A stretch of 31,818 nucleotides of DNA from an uncultured Clostridia bacterium (GCA_934663595.1 CAKUKM010000029.1:1-31818); one strand, 5' to 3'. Shown: positions 15,486-23,324, counted from the first letter of the stretch. Notes: a model not told the origin generated them from the letters alone. Numbers and translations: made by a program.

Positions 15486-16634
15486 TTATTGCATTTCTCC
15501 CGCCCATGCCGCCGTTCGCGGATGGGGTCTGCCGCCGCGGCTTTTCACAAACGCGCCGCTCAATCGCGCGCACAGCTTCGCCGCCCGCCAGATATCGCGC
15601 TCCGCCTCGCAGCGCGCGTCCTCCAGCCCCGCAAAGGGCCTGCGGCTCGGCTCGATAAAGTCGGAAACGAAGATCACCGCGTCCAGAAGCGACATGTCCC
15701 GGTCGCCCAGCGTGTGCCGGCGGATGGCCGTCAGAATCGCCGGGTCGCGCACGCCGTATTCGTCCCGCGCCAGCAGCATTCCCGCCGGCGCATGCAGCAC
15801 CGGCTCCGTCGCGAGTTCCTCCGCGTCCAGATCGGGAACGCGGTTTTTGACCAGCGCGGCCATTTCCTCATAGCTCATGGATTTGGCGCAATCGTGCAGC
15901 ATGCCGGCCAGCCGCGCGCGCATCGGGTCCGCGCCGTATTTGCGCGCCAGGCGCTCGGCCGTTTCGGCAACGCCCATCGTGTGCCGGAACCGCGCGGGCT
16001 TCAGCCGCTCGCTCAAGAGCACCTCCAGCTCGTTCCAGGTGTAATCGCACAGATACATGCCCTTTTCGCAAATGTACGCCTCCACCGCTTCCGGAACCAG
16101 CCCGGCGATCGATTTGCCCTCCGCGACGCGCGCGCGAATATCGGTCGACGAAATCTCCGGGCCCGCCGCCTGAAGCATTTCAATCCGCGCGCCGTATTGC
16201 GCCTTCAGCGCCTCCGCGTGCTCGCGCGCGCCCTGAACGCCCGGCCGTCCGACCGCCGCAAACGCGCACATTTTCGCGATTTCCGCAAAATTCCGCCAGC
16301 TCTCCAGAATATTCAGCGTGTCCGCGCCGATGATATACACCCATTCCGCCTCCGGCTGCCGCTCGCGCAGCGCCCTCAGCGTGTCGACCGTATAGGTCGT
16401 GCCCTTGCGCGTAATTTCGATATCGGACGCAAACATGCCGTCCTCGCCCGCCGCGGCCCGCCGGGCCATCTCCAGCCGGTCGAGCTTGTCGGATCTGCGC
16501 CTTTTGTGCGGCGGATCGCCCGCGGGCAGCAGCATTACGCCGTCCAGCCCCATTTCCGCGCGCACCTGCCGGGCGATTTGAAGATGCCCGTTGTGAACGG
16601 GATCGAGCGTCCCGCCCATGATGCCGATTCTCAT
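15486..16634 (-). CDS. nadD: NadD-YqeK fusion: nicotinate-nucleotide adenylyltransferase plus HD hydrolase
   Basis: A 382-residue fusion. Residues 1 to about 190 are NadD: the nucleotidyltransferase motif GGTLDPVHNGHL (7-18), PPHK, and the C-terminal ISSTDIR. NadD adenylates nicotinate mononucleotide in NAD synthesis. From about residue 205 is a YqeK-like HD domain: RFRHTMGVAETAERLA, then LAGMLHDCAKSM with the metal-binding His-Asp, and later HAPAG and DAVIFVSDFIEP. YqeK-type proteins hydrolyse Ap4A. In many Bacillota these are two adjacent genes; here one frame runs through without a stop. A promoter lies at 16710-16738. Confidence 0.93.
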   Translation of the reverse strand: MRIGIMGGTLDPVHNGHLQIARQVRAEMGLDGVMLLPAGDPPHKRRRSDKLDRLEMARRAAAGEDGMFASDIEITRKGTTYTVDTLRALRERQPEAEWVYIIGADTLNILESWRNFAEIAKMCAFAAVGRPGVQGAREHAEALKAQYGARIEMLQAAGPEISSTDIRARVAEGKSIAGLVPEAVEAYICEKGMYLCDYTWNELEVLLSERLKPARFRHTMGVAETAERLARKYGADPMRARLAGMLHDCAKSMSYEEMAALVKNRVPDLDAEELATEPVLHAPAGMLLARDEYGVRDPAILTAIRRHTLGDRDMSLLDAVIFVSDFIEPSRRPFAGLEDARCEAERDIWRAAKLCARLSGAFVKSRGGRPHPRTAAWAGEMQ

Positions 16635-16709
16635 AATCGACCGCCTCCCTCGTTAGAAAGCGTCCCTTTGTAAGCGCGGCCGTCGCCGGGCGACAGCTCC
16701 GCATTTTTC

Positions 16710-16738
16710 ATTATACACAATTTCCCCGCGCAATGCAA
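16710..16738 (-). promoter_or_regulatory. Promoter for the nadD operon
   Basis: On the minus strand: -35 TTGCAT (16738-16733), a 17-bp spacer, and -10 TATAAT (16715-16710). This is the same -35 hexamer as the proS T-box promoter. It lies about 75 bp before the nadD start. Confidence 0.78.
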
Positions 16739-16847
16739 ACGAAAGTGATGAATTTGCGTTTCTCTTCCGACAAAATGAATAACTCCGCCCCGCGGCGCCG
16801 ATGCTGATTGCGGGTCGAAGATTTTATGCGGAAAGGCAGGGATTTCC

Positions 16848-17000
16848 ATGGGCCGGAAAATCGATCGGCTGATCGGATTTGTTTTGCTGATTGCGGCGGG
16901 CTATCTGCTGTTCCTGCGCGCGACGGATTCCGTTCTGCTTGCGTGCGGATTTCACGGGAAGGCGGGGGGATTTGCTTGGGACGGAGAATCGACCGACTGA
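16848..17000 (+). pseudogene. Duplicated, truncated 5' end of the next gene
   Basis: ATG 16848 begins MGRKIDRLIGFVLLIAAGYL, almost identical to the start of the gene at 16976 (LGRRIDRLIGFVLLIAAAYL). The two copies are offset by 128 bp, so the frame differs and this copy ends at TGA 17000 after 50 codons. About 126 bp, including the ribosome-binding region, is duplicated. It encodes one membrane segment and then a shifted tail. It may be a non-functional remnant, or a short upstream ORF that affects translation of the full gene. Confidence 0.7.
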
Positions 17001-17665
17001 TCGGGTTTGTTTTGCTGATTGCGGCGGCGTATCTGCTGTTCCTGCGCGCGACGGGTTCAGTATGGCTTGCGTGCGGATTTACGCTCCTTTGCGCCGCGCT
17101 CGCGCGCCCGACGCGTCCGCGCGCCGCCAGAATGAGCGCGCTCGCCGCCGGGGAAATTCTGAATCGCTGGGCGCTCGGGCCGGACGACGAGGCACGCGCG
17201 CAGCTCGTTTCGCTCACGGGCGACGAAGCTCTTACCTATCTCCCGCGCCATCCGGGCGCGCTGATCGGGTATTCGGACGTGTTTTCCATATGGAAATCGC
17301 GCCGGGGGGAGGCGGAAATCGCCGTCTGCGCGCCGTGCCGGGCCGACGCGCGCGCCCGCGCCTACGCCCGGACGCTGACCGCCCCGCGCGTTCGCCTGCT
17401 GGACGCGCCGCGCCTGATCGCGCTGATTCGCGCCTCCGACCTGACGCCCCCGGAGGGCGCGCGGCTGAAGGCTCTGCGCGAGCGGCTGCGAACGGCGCTT
17501 TGGAATCTTCCCGCCCGCGGAAGCGCGGGAAAACGCCTGCTGTGGGGGCTCGCGCTGATGCTGATTTACCTCGCGACGGGGCGGGCGAGCTGTTTGGTTC
17601 TCGCCCTCGCCGCGCTGTTTCTGGCCGGGATTTCGTTTCGATATGCGAAGGGCGCGGAGGGGTGA
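16976..17665 (+). CDS. Membrane protein of unknown function with a central soluble domain
   Basis: A 229-residue protein with two N-terminal hydrophobic stretches (LIGFVLLIAAAYLLFL and VWLACGFTLLCAALA), a central soluble region (about residues 55-175) and two C-terminal ones (RLLWGLALMLIYLATG, ASCLVLALAALFLAG). The central part (AEIAVCAPCRADARARAYARTL...VRLLDAPRLIALIRA) faintly recalls restriction-endonuclease-like folds in membrane proteins, but no complete catalytic motif is seen. The start is TTG 16976, where the duplicated copy at 16848 has ATG; both follow a G-rich ribosome-binding site. It is inserted between the nadD promoter and yhbY on the opposite strand. Confidence 0.6.
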   Translation: MGRRIDRLIGFVLLIAAAYLLFLRATGSVWLACGFTLLCAALARPTRPRAARMSALAAGEILNRWALGPDDEARAQLVSLTGDEALTYLPRHPGALIGYSDVFSIWKSRRGEAEIAVCAPCRADARARAYARTLTAPRVRLLDAPRLIALIRASDLTPPEGARLKALRERLRTALWNLPARGSAGKRLLWGLALMLIYLATGRASCLVLALAALFLAGISFRYAKGAEG

Positions 17666-17790
17666 ATATCCGCATTCGTGGTTTTTCCGGCGGTTTTCTT
17701 CTGCAAATGCTTGCATTCGCGCTTTTTCGGCAGTTTCTTTCTGGGAATATCCGCATTCACGTTTTTCCGGCGGTTTCTTATTGGGAATGC
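17664..17790. repeat. 41-bp imperfect tandem repeat
   Basis: Three units of 40-41 bp (17664-17704, 17705-17745, 17746-17785) plus a partial fourth. The pattern is AATATCCGCATTCG, then a T run, CCGGCGGTTTCTT and TGGG. The first unit begins with the last bases of the membrane-protein stop codon. No convincing ORF is present. The T-rich blocks after CCGGCGG-like stretches are regularly spaced. Confidence 0.75.
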
Positions 17791-17816
17791 TTCTTCTCTA
17801 TTTCCCCAAAACGGAA

Positions 17817-17857
17817 TCGGCCCGCCCTGCGATTCTTCAGGGTGGGCCGACTTTCTT
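17817..17857. terminator. Bidirectional terminator between the membrane gene and yhbY
   Basis: A 13-bp stem TCGGCCCGCCCTG / CAGGGTGGGCCGA (17817-17829 and 17838-17850) with an 8-nt loop. T-rich tracts follow on the plus strand (CTTTCTTGCTTTTTT) and, more weakly, on the minus strand. It separates convergent genes. Confidence 0.85.
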
Positions 17858-17863
17858 GCTTTT

Positions 17864-18157
17864 TTACAGATCCTCCAGGCGGATTTTGGAGTTCTCCCGC
17901 GCCTGGCGGTAAATCGTGAACCGGCTGCCGATGGTCTGCACCGGCTCGGCGTGCACGCGCTCGCACAGCGCCTCGCACGCTTCGCGCGCGGTATACGGCG
18001 CGTTCTTCTGCACCGTTACCTTGATCAGCTCGCGCGCCTCCAGCGCGTCCCAGCACTGCTTGCACAGGTTGTCGGTAATGCCGTCCTTGCCGATCTGGAG
18101 CACCGGCTCCATCGTATTGGCCATCGCGCGGAGCGCCGCGCGCTGCTTCGTCGTCAT
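17864..18157 (-). CDS. yhbY: YhbY-family CRM-domain RNA-binding protein
   Basis: A 97-residue single CRM-domain protein. The translation MTTKQRAALRAMANTMEPVLQIGKDGITDNLCKQ matches the YhbY N-terminus, and GSRFTIYR replaces the usual G-x-x-x-x-LYR motif near the end. YhbY associates with pre-50S ribosomal particles. It is the last gene of the nth-obgE-yhbY transcript, 15 bp after obgE, and is followed by a terminator. Obg, YhbY and NadD are commonly neighbours; here a plus-strand membrane gene separates yhbY from nadD. Confidence 0.92.
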   Translation of the reverse strand: MTTKQRAALRAMANTMEPVLQIGKDGITDNLCKQCWDALEARELIKVTVQKNAPYTAREACEALCERVHAEPVQTIGSRFTIYRQARENSKIRLEDL

Positions 18158-18172
18158 GCTGTTTTCCTCCGT

Positions 18173-19444
18173 TTATTCTACAAAATCGAATTCCATTTCG
18201 CCGATAACCACCGTGTCGCCTTCCTTCGCGCCCCTTTCGCGCAGCGCGTCGATCACGCCGAGGCGGCGCAGCGAGCGATGGAAGTAATTGATCGAATCCT
18301 CGCTGTCGAAATTGACCGAATCCACCAGCCGCTCCATCGCCGCGCCGGTAACGACATAGGCCGCGCCGTCGCGCGCGATTTCGAACGCATTGCCGTCCGT
18401 TTCCTCAATCTCGCCCCATTCCTCCTCGGTAAACGGCTCGGCGGGCGGGCAGGTATCGAGCAGGCGCGCGGTCGCGTACATCAATTCGTCCAGCTTCGGC
18501 TTCGTGGCGGCGCTGATGGCGTAAATCTGAACGCCCGCGTCCTTCAGATGCTCGCGCAGGCGCTCGAGATTTTCCTCCGCGCCGGGCAGATCCATCTTGT
18601 TGGCCACCACGATCATCGGGCGGTTTTTGAGATCGCCGTACGCCTCCAGCTCCTTCATGATGGCCTCGTAATCCTCGATCGGGTCGCGGCCCTCGCTGCC
18701 GGAGACGTCGATTACGTGCAGAAGCAGCCGCGTGCGCTCGACATGGCGCAAAAACGCATGTCCCAGGCCGACGCCCTCCGCCGCGCCCTCGACCAGACCG
18801 GGAATGTCGGCCATGACGAAGCTGTACGGGCCCTGCTTGACGATGCCGAGGTTCGGCGTGAGCGTGGTGAAATGGTAATTGGCGATCTTCGGCCGCGCCG
18901 CGGTCACGACGGACAGAATCGTGGATTTGCCGACGTTCGGGAAGCCCACGAGACCTACGTCCGCGATGGATTTGAGCTCGAGCGTCAGCTCGATCACCGG
19001 GCGCTTCTCGCCGGGCTTGGCGAACTGCGGCGCCTGGCGCGTGGGCGTGGCGAAATGCTGATTGCCGAATCCGCCCTTGCCGCCGCGCGCGAGCGTCTTC
19101 TGAACGCCCGCCTCGTAGAGGTCGAGCAGCAGCCTGCCCGTCGCCTTTTCGCGCACGATCGTTCCCGGCGGCACGAGGATCACCGCGTCCGCGCCGGATT
19201 TGCCGGTCTTGCGGTTCGCGCTGCCGTCCTCGCCGTTGCCGGCGGTGAATTTGCGCGTATAGCGGAAGTCCATCAGCGTGTGCATGCGCTCGGTGGCTTC
19301 GAAGATCACGTCGCCGCCGCGGCCGCCGTCGCCGCCGTCCGGACCGCCCGCCTGCACGAATTTCTCGCGATGGAACGACACGCAGCCGTTGCCGCCGTCG
19401 CCCGCCTTTACGGAAATCGTAACGATATCCACAAACAATGCCAT
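18173..19444 (-). CDS. obgE: Obg-family GTPase
   Basis: A 423-residue Obg GTPase involved in 50S assembly and stress signalling. The glycine-rich Obg fold occupies residues 1-158 (DGGNGCVSFHREKF, GGPDGGDGGRGGDV). The G domain has G1 GFPNVGKST (167-175), G3 DIPGL and G4 NKMD. The C-terminal OCT domain is present (FEIARDGAAYVVTGAAMERLVDSVNFDSEDSINYFHRSLRRLGV), a feature of the Bacillota form. Start MALFVDIVTI at 19444. It begins 6 bp after the nth stop, so the two are co-transcribed. Confidence 0.96.
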   Translation of the reverse strand: MALFVDIVTISVKAGDGGNGCVSFHREKFVQAGGPDGGDGGRGGDVIFEATERMHTLMDFRYTRKFTAGNGEDGSANRKTGKSGADAVILVPPGTIVREKATGRLLLDLYEAGVQKTLARGGKGGFGNQHFATPTRQAPQFAKPGEKRPVIELTLELKSIADVGLVGFPNVGKSTILSVVTAARPKIANYHFTTLTPNLGIVKQGPYSFVMADIPGLVEGAAEGVGLGHAFLRHVERTRLLLHVIDVSGSEGRDPIEDYEAIMKELEAYGDLKNRPMIVVANKMDLPGAEENLERLREHLKDAGVQIYAISAATKPKLDELMYATARLLDTCPPAEPFTEEEWGEIEETDGNAFEIARDGAAYVVTGAAMERLVDSVNFDSEDSINYFHRSLRRLGVIDALRERGAKEGDTVVIGEMEFDFVE

Positions 19445-19450
19445 GTTTTT

Positions 19451-20092
19451 TTACTCCGTTTCCTTTTCCATATTCCGCTCGCACAGGCCGCCGGCCAGCG
19501 GGCAATGCGCGCAATCGGGGTTTCTCGCAAAGCAGACGCGCCGGCCGTGCCAGATCAGCAGATGATGCCCAAACGTCCAGATTTCGCGCGGCAGCAGCGC
19601 GCGCAACTGCATTTCGACCTTCTCCGGCGTGCTTCCGTCCGCGAGGCCGATGCGATGCGACAGGCGGAACACATGCGTGTCGACCGGAATCTGCGCGTCG
19701 CCGAACGCCGCCATCAGCACCACGCCCGCGGTCTTTCTGCCCACGCCGGGCAGCTTCATCAGTTCCTCGCGCGTATCGGGCACGCGGCCGGCGTATTGCT
19801 CGACCAGCGCGCGCGACGCGGCGACGATGTTTTTCGCCTTGTTGTGGTACAGGCCGCATTCGCGAATCAGGGGCTCCAGCTGCTCGGGCGTGAGCTTCGC
19901 CATCGCGAACGCGTCCGGATACATCGGAAACAGCCGCGCAGTCACGAGATTGACGCGCTTATCCGTGCATTGCGCGGACAGGATGGTCGCAATCAGCGTC
20001 TCGAACGGATTGGAAAAATTCAGCTCCGGCCGCGCCTCGGGATACAGCTCCGCCAGCGCATCCATAACCTGCGCCGCCCGCACCGAATCCAT
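19451..20092 (-). CDS. nth: Endonuclease III (DNA glycosylase/AP lyase)
   Basis: A 213-residue base-excision repair enzyme. Visible: the helix-hairpin-helix LPGVGRKTAGVVL with the catalytic Lys, the catalytic Asp in VDTHVFRLSHR, and four C-terminal cysteines for a [4Fe-4S] cluster (CFARNPDCAHCPLAGGLC). Spacing between the last two Cys is six residues instead of the usual five. ATG 20092 is preferred: it follows GGGGGCGAGGG and gives the same N-terminal length as E. coli Nth. ATG 20110 is in frame but would lie only a few bases from the predicted transcription start. Confidence 0.93.
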   Translation of the reverse strand: MDSVRAAQVMDALAELYPEARPELNFSNPFETLIATILSAQCTDKRVNLVTARLFPMYPDAFAMAKLTPEQLEPLIRECGLYHNKAKNIVAASRALVEQYAGRVPDTREELMKLPGVGRKTAGVVLMAAFGDAQIPVDTHVFRLSHRIGLADGSTPEKVEMQLRALLPREIWTFGHHLLIWHGRRVCFARNPDCAHCPLAGGLCERNMEKETE

Positions 20093-20124
20093 ACCCTCGC
20101 CCCCAAACATAATGATACATTGTG

Positions 20125-20154
20125 ATTATACACTTTGAATGCGCGCGCGGTCAA
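20125..20154 (-). promoter_or_regulatory. Promoter for nth-obgE-yhbY
   Basis: On the minus strand: -35 TTGACC (20154-20149), an 18-bp spacer, and -10 TATAAT (20130-20125). The implied start near 20118 supports the internal ATG at 20092 as the nth start. Confidence 0.75.
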
Positions 20155-20191
20155 GTCCCCGCTTCATTTCCCGCTTTAAGTTTTCGCTTCT

Positions 20192-21247
20192 TCACCATTC
20201 CGTCCAGCGGACGGTGTAGTAGGTATAGGGCGCGCGGCGGAAGCAATTGACGTGCCAGCTGCACTTTTTGCCGCGCTCCTTGGCGACCTTCAGGATCGCA
20301 TCGCTCAAATCGCTCCATTCCAGGCCCGATTCGCGCACCATGCCGTGGAAGAGGCGGATTTTATCGTCGCGGCGGGCGAAATAGGCCGCGCGCGCCAGCT
20401 CGTTTACGTTCGAATAGACCCGGCCGAAGCGCGTGTAATACCACATGTCCGGATCGGTATATTCCGCGATATCCGCGCTCGCCGCGCCCGCGTTCCAGGT
20501 ATACCGGTTCGCGTCGCGCCCGGCGAGCAGATAGGCGTAGCACCACGCGTCCGCGCCCTGCATGTCGTCCCCCGTTACGTCCACGATATACCATTTGCCG
20601 TTCAGGCGCACCACGTTCCAGTCGTGCGGCGCGCCGGCGTCGTCCCAGCCCTCCTGCTTGCGCACGTCCAGCCCGGAAAGCAGCCCGATCAGGCGAAACG
20701 CGTCGGCATAGCCCTGGCAGTTCGCGCGGCCGTCGACCAGCGCGCCCACCGCGCCGCAGACGCGCGGCAGGCTGTCGGCGTTCTCGGGCATCGCCTCGTA
20801 ATCGATGTTTTCGCACAGCCAGTCGTGAATGTACTGCGCCCTTCCGAACACGTTCGGCTGCTGCGCGGCCTCGGCGGCCACCTGAACGGCGATCTGCGCG
20901 GCGGTGCGCTCATCGCTCGTTAAATCGGACGGGTCGCCGGTCTGAACGGCACTGTAAATGCGCATGCCGGGATAATAGGTATAGCGAATCGAGACCACGT
21001 CGCCGTCGAGCCGGGTTTGGCAATTGTACTGCCCGCCGACGCTGCGGGCCAGATTGGCGAAGCTCGAGCCGGTGTATTCGGAAGCGTCGGACAGCCGGAA
21101 CGAAATTTCCTCCGGGCAGGCGCGCGTCTGATCGTTTACATAATCCCGCGCGTCCTGCAGCGAGGCGAATACCGGCAGCGCCTCGGCGAGCGCGCTCCCG
21201 TTCGCCAGCGCAATCAGAACCAGCAGCAGCGCGATCATTTTCTTCAT
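20192..21247 (-). CDS. Secreted transglutaminase-like (cysteine protease fold) protein
   Basis: A 351-residue exported protein. It begins with a signal peptide (MKKMIALLLVLIALANGSALA, cleavage probably after ALA at residue 21). A transglutaminase-like core has the expected triad: Cys177 in ANCQGYADAF, His208 in APHDWNVV and Asp223 in WYIVDVTGDD. Such domains in Bacillota act as extracellular proteases or peptide-crosslinking enzymes; the target is unknown. The C-terminal 110 residues carry no motif I recognise. ATG 21247 is chosen because GGAG is 9-10 nt upstream and it places the signal peptide at the N-terminus. No clear terminator follows. Confidence 0.85.
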   Translation of the reverse strand: MKKMIALLLVLIALANGSALAEALPVFASLQDARDYVNDQTRACPEEISFRLSDASEYTGSSFANLARSVGGQYNCQTRLDGDVVSIRYTYYPGMRIYSAVQTGDPSDLTSDERTAAQIAVQVAAEAAQQPNVFGRAQYIHDWLCENIDYEAMPENADSLPRVCGAVGALVDGRANCQGYADAFRLIGLLSGLDVRKQEGWDDAGAPHDWNVVRLNGKWYIVDVTGDDMQGADAWCYAYLLAGRDANRYTWNAGAASADIAEYTDPDMWYYTRFGRVYSNVNELARAAYFARRDDKIRLFHGMVRESGLEWSDLSDAILKVAKERGKKCSWHVNCFRRAPYTYYTVRWTEW

Positions 21248-21282
21248 ATTCTTTTTCTCCTTTGAATGGGCTTTTTGCATTC

Positions 21283-21311
21283 ATTATAGCGCGCTCTTCC
21301 GCCGATTACAA
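21283..21311 (-). promoter_or_regulatory. Promoter for the transglutaminase-like gene
   Basis: On the minus strand: -35 TTGTAA (21311-21306), a 17-bp spacer, and a consensus -10 TATAAT (21288-21283). It lies between this gene and the DUF3343 gene upstream on the same strand. Confidence 0.65.
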
Positions 21312-21315
21312 TCCT

Positions 21316-21585
21316 TTACGCGCGCAGCGGCGAAAGCTTCGTCCGGCCGCCGGCATATTCCACCCGGTACAGCCCGATCAGATTGCTCGTGTTCATGCTC
21401 CTGACCGCGCGCCTTACGCGCTCCGCGTCCGAAAGCGCGAACCGCGCCGACAGCCCGCAGCCCATCGACACCTCGCGCGGCGTGGTCACAACGCTTACGC
21501 TCACGCCCTCGCGGCGCAGCGCCGATTCCAGCATCAGCACCTGCTGGCGCGACCGATAGGCCGCGATACCGTATGCCTCTCCCAT
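21316..21585 (-). CDS. DUF3343 protein (putative Se/S carrier-like)
   Basis: An 89-residue protein of the DUF3343 type, described as a putative selenium/sulfur carrier-like family. It starts MGEAYGIAAYRSRQQVLMLESALRREGVSVSVVTTPREVSMGCGLSARFAL. The Cys in SMGCGLSARF is the family's conserved cysteine. It is transcribed divergently from the cysteine desulfurase-like gene; the two families are frequently neighbours, so a persulfide or selenium relay is a fair but untested inference. GAGGAGG lies about 9 nt before the ATG. Confidence 0.8.
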   Translation of the reverse strand: MGEAYGIAAYRSRQQVLMLESALRREGVSVSVVTTPREVSMGCGLSARFALSDAERVRRAVRSMNTSNLIGLYRVEYAGGRTKLSPLRA

Positions 21586-21715
21586 TTGAAAAGCGCCTCC
21601 TCATCGCGCGGGTTCTATTCGCCGCCCGCGCGGAAATAGATTGTTCTGATCGGCAAACGCACCGATGCATTTCATCCTACGCCCGCCCGCCGCGGCGCGT
21701 GAAAGGAGCCTGCGA

Positions 21716-22858
21716 ATGAATCTGTATTTCGACAACGCCGCCACCAGCAGCCCCAAGCCGCAAATCGTGCTCGACCGCATTCAGGCGGCTCTGACCGAAT
21801 TCAACGCCAATCCCGGCCGCTCCGGGCATCCCGCCGCGCTCGCCGCCGCGCGCGAGGTGCTCGCCTGCCGCGAAGCGCTCGCCGACCTGCTCGGATGCGA
21901 AGATCCCGCGCGCATCGCGTTTGCCTTCAACTGCACCGACGCGCTGAACCTCGCGATCAAGGGCGTATTGCGCTATGGCGACCACGCGATTGCGACCCAG
22001 CTGGAGCACAATTCGGTGCTGCGGCCGTTGAGCGCGCTCGCCGCGCGGGGGCGGATTTCGCTCTCGATCGTGCCGCCGCGCCCGGACGGCTTCGTTTCGC
22101 CCGACGATATCCGCGCCGCCATTCGCAAAAACACGCGGCTGATCGCCGTGACCCACGCCAGCAACGTCACCGGCGCGATTCAGCCCGTGGCGGCGATCGG
22201 CCAAATGGCGCGGCGCGAGGGCATTTGCTATCTGATCGACGGCGCGCAGGCGCTCGGGGCGCTGCCGGTCAGCGTGCGCGCGCTCGGGTGCGATCTGTAT
22301 GCGTTCCCGGGCCACAAATCGCTGCTCGGCCCGATGGGCACGGGCGGGCTGTACATTCGCCCAGGGCTTTCGCTGCGCCCGCTGCGCGAGGGCGGCACCG
22401 GCACCGATTCCGAAAGCGTTCTGCAGCCGGAGAGCCTTCCGGAGAAATACGAATCGGGCACGCTGAATCTGCCCGGAATCGCGGGGCTCGGCGCGGGCTG
22501 CGCGTTTGTGAAGGAGCGCGTTTCGGCGATCATGACGCACGAGCGCGAGCTGACGCAGGCTCTTTACGAGGGGCTGTCCGCAATTCCGGGCGCGGAAATC
22601 TATTCGCCGCGGGAGGAAGCCGCGCGCGCCGGCATCGTGAGCTTCAACCTCGAGGGGCTGACCTCGTCCGACGTCTCCGATCGCCTCGCGAACGCCGGAA
22701 TCGCCGTGCGCGGCGGACTGCACTGCGCGCCGGGCGCGCATCGATTCTTAAACACGCTGCGGCGCGGCGCAGTGCGCGCGAGCGTGGGCTATGCGAACAC
22801 GTTTGAAGAGGTCGACGCGTTCCTGGACGCAGTGAAGCGAATTGCCAAGGGGGAATGA
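21716..22858 (+). CDS. Cysteine desulfurase-like class V aminotransferase
   Basis: A 380-residue PLP enzyme of the class V aminotransferase/cysteine desulfurase family. It begins MNLYFDNAATSSPKP, typical of NifS/SufS-like proteins. The PLP lysine is in YAFPGHKSLLGPMGTGG, and the candidate persulfide Cys is in GGLHCAPGAHRFLNT near the C-terminus. The presence of both supports sulfur (or selenium) transfer from cysteine. ATG 21716 has GAAAGGAG 8-9 nt upstream; an in-frame 17-codon extension is not family-like. It is divergent from DUF3343, its likely functional partner. A tandem repeat tract begins right after its stop. Confidence 0.9.
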   Translation: MNLYFDNAATSSPKPQIVLDRIQAALTEFNANPGRSGHPAALAAAREVLACREALADLLGCEDPARIAFAFNCTDALNLAIKGVLRYGDHAIATQLEHNSVLRPLSALAARGRISLSIVPPRPDGFVSPDDIRAAIRKNTRLIAVTHASNVTGAIQPVAAIGQMARREGICYLIDGAQALGALPVSVRALGCDLYAFPGHKSLLGPMGTGGLYIRPGLSLRPLREGGTGTDSESVLQPESLPEKYESGTLNLPGIAGLGAGCAFVKERVSAIMTHERELTQALYEGLSAIPGAEIYSPREEAARAGIVSFNLEGLTSSDVSDRLANAGIAVRGGLHCAPGAHRFLNTLRRGAVRASVGYANTFEEVDAFLDAVKRIAKGE

Positions 22859-22865
22859 GGGCGGG

Positions 22866-23221
22866 GGTTGCGCGTCTGGGTACGCGCCTCGTTTGCCCGC
22901 ACGATTGCGCGCGTCTGGGAAGTGCGCACCCTGTTCGCCCGCACGATTGCACGCGTCTGGGACGCGTGCGCACCTCGTTTACCCGCGCGATTGCGCGCGT
23001 CTGGGACGCGTGCGCGCCTCGTTTGCCCGCGCGATTGCGCGGCTGGGACGTGCACTCCCTGTTTGCCCGCGCGATTGCGCGCGTCTGGGACGCGTGTGCG
23101 CCTCGTTTCCTTGCGCGATTACGCGTCTGGGATGCGCACGCGCGTCTTGTTTCCTTGCGCGATTACGCGTTTAGGACGCGTGCGCACGCCCTGTTTGCCC
23201 GCGCGATTGCGCGTCTGGGCG
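22866..23221. repeat. GC-rich imperfect tandem repeat, about 8.5 units of 40-44 bp
   Basis: Units follow the pattern GCCCGCGCGATTGCGCGCG, TCTGGGACGCGTGCGC, then a CTCGTTT or CCTGTTT end. About eight and a half copies are seen, diverged by point changes and small indels. Each unit contains small palindromes (GCGCGATTGCGC, and ACGCG-tctggg-CGCGT). Indels break any reading frame between units, so a coding role is unlikely. It fills most of the 500-bp gap between the desulfurase-like gene and the ABC exporter promoter; the remaining 23222-23295 holds nothing recognisable. Confidence 0.85.
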
Positions 23222-23295
23222 TTCGGGGAAAGGGGGCTGCGCTGCGGTTCTATCGAACGGCATGTGAAGATTAGGTTGAGAAACACCTGTTGCTA

Positions 23296-23324
23296 TTGAC
23301 ATTGCATTTGCCAGGGCGTATACT
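23296..23324 (+). promoter_or_regulatory. Promoter for the leader peptide and ABC exporter
   Basis: -35 TTGACA (23296-23301), exactly 17 bp, and -10 TATACT (23319-23324). The predicted start is near 23331, about 28 nt before the leader-peptide ATG. Confidence 0.85.

Noticed and set aside
22866..23221. Possible CRISPR array
   Set aside because: The repeats are contiguous 40-44 bp units with no unique spacers between identical repeats, and no cas genes are nearby; it is a tandem repeat.
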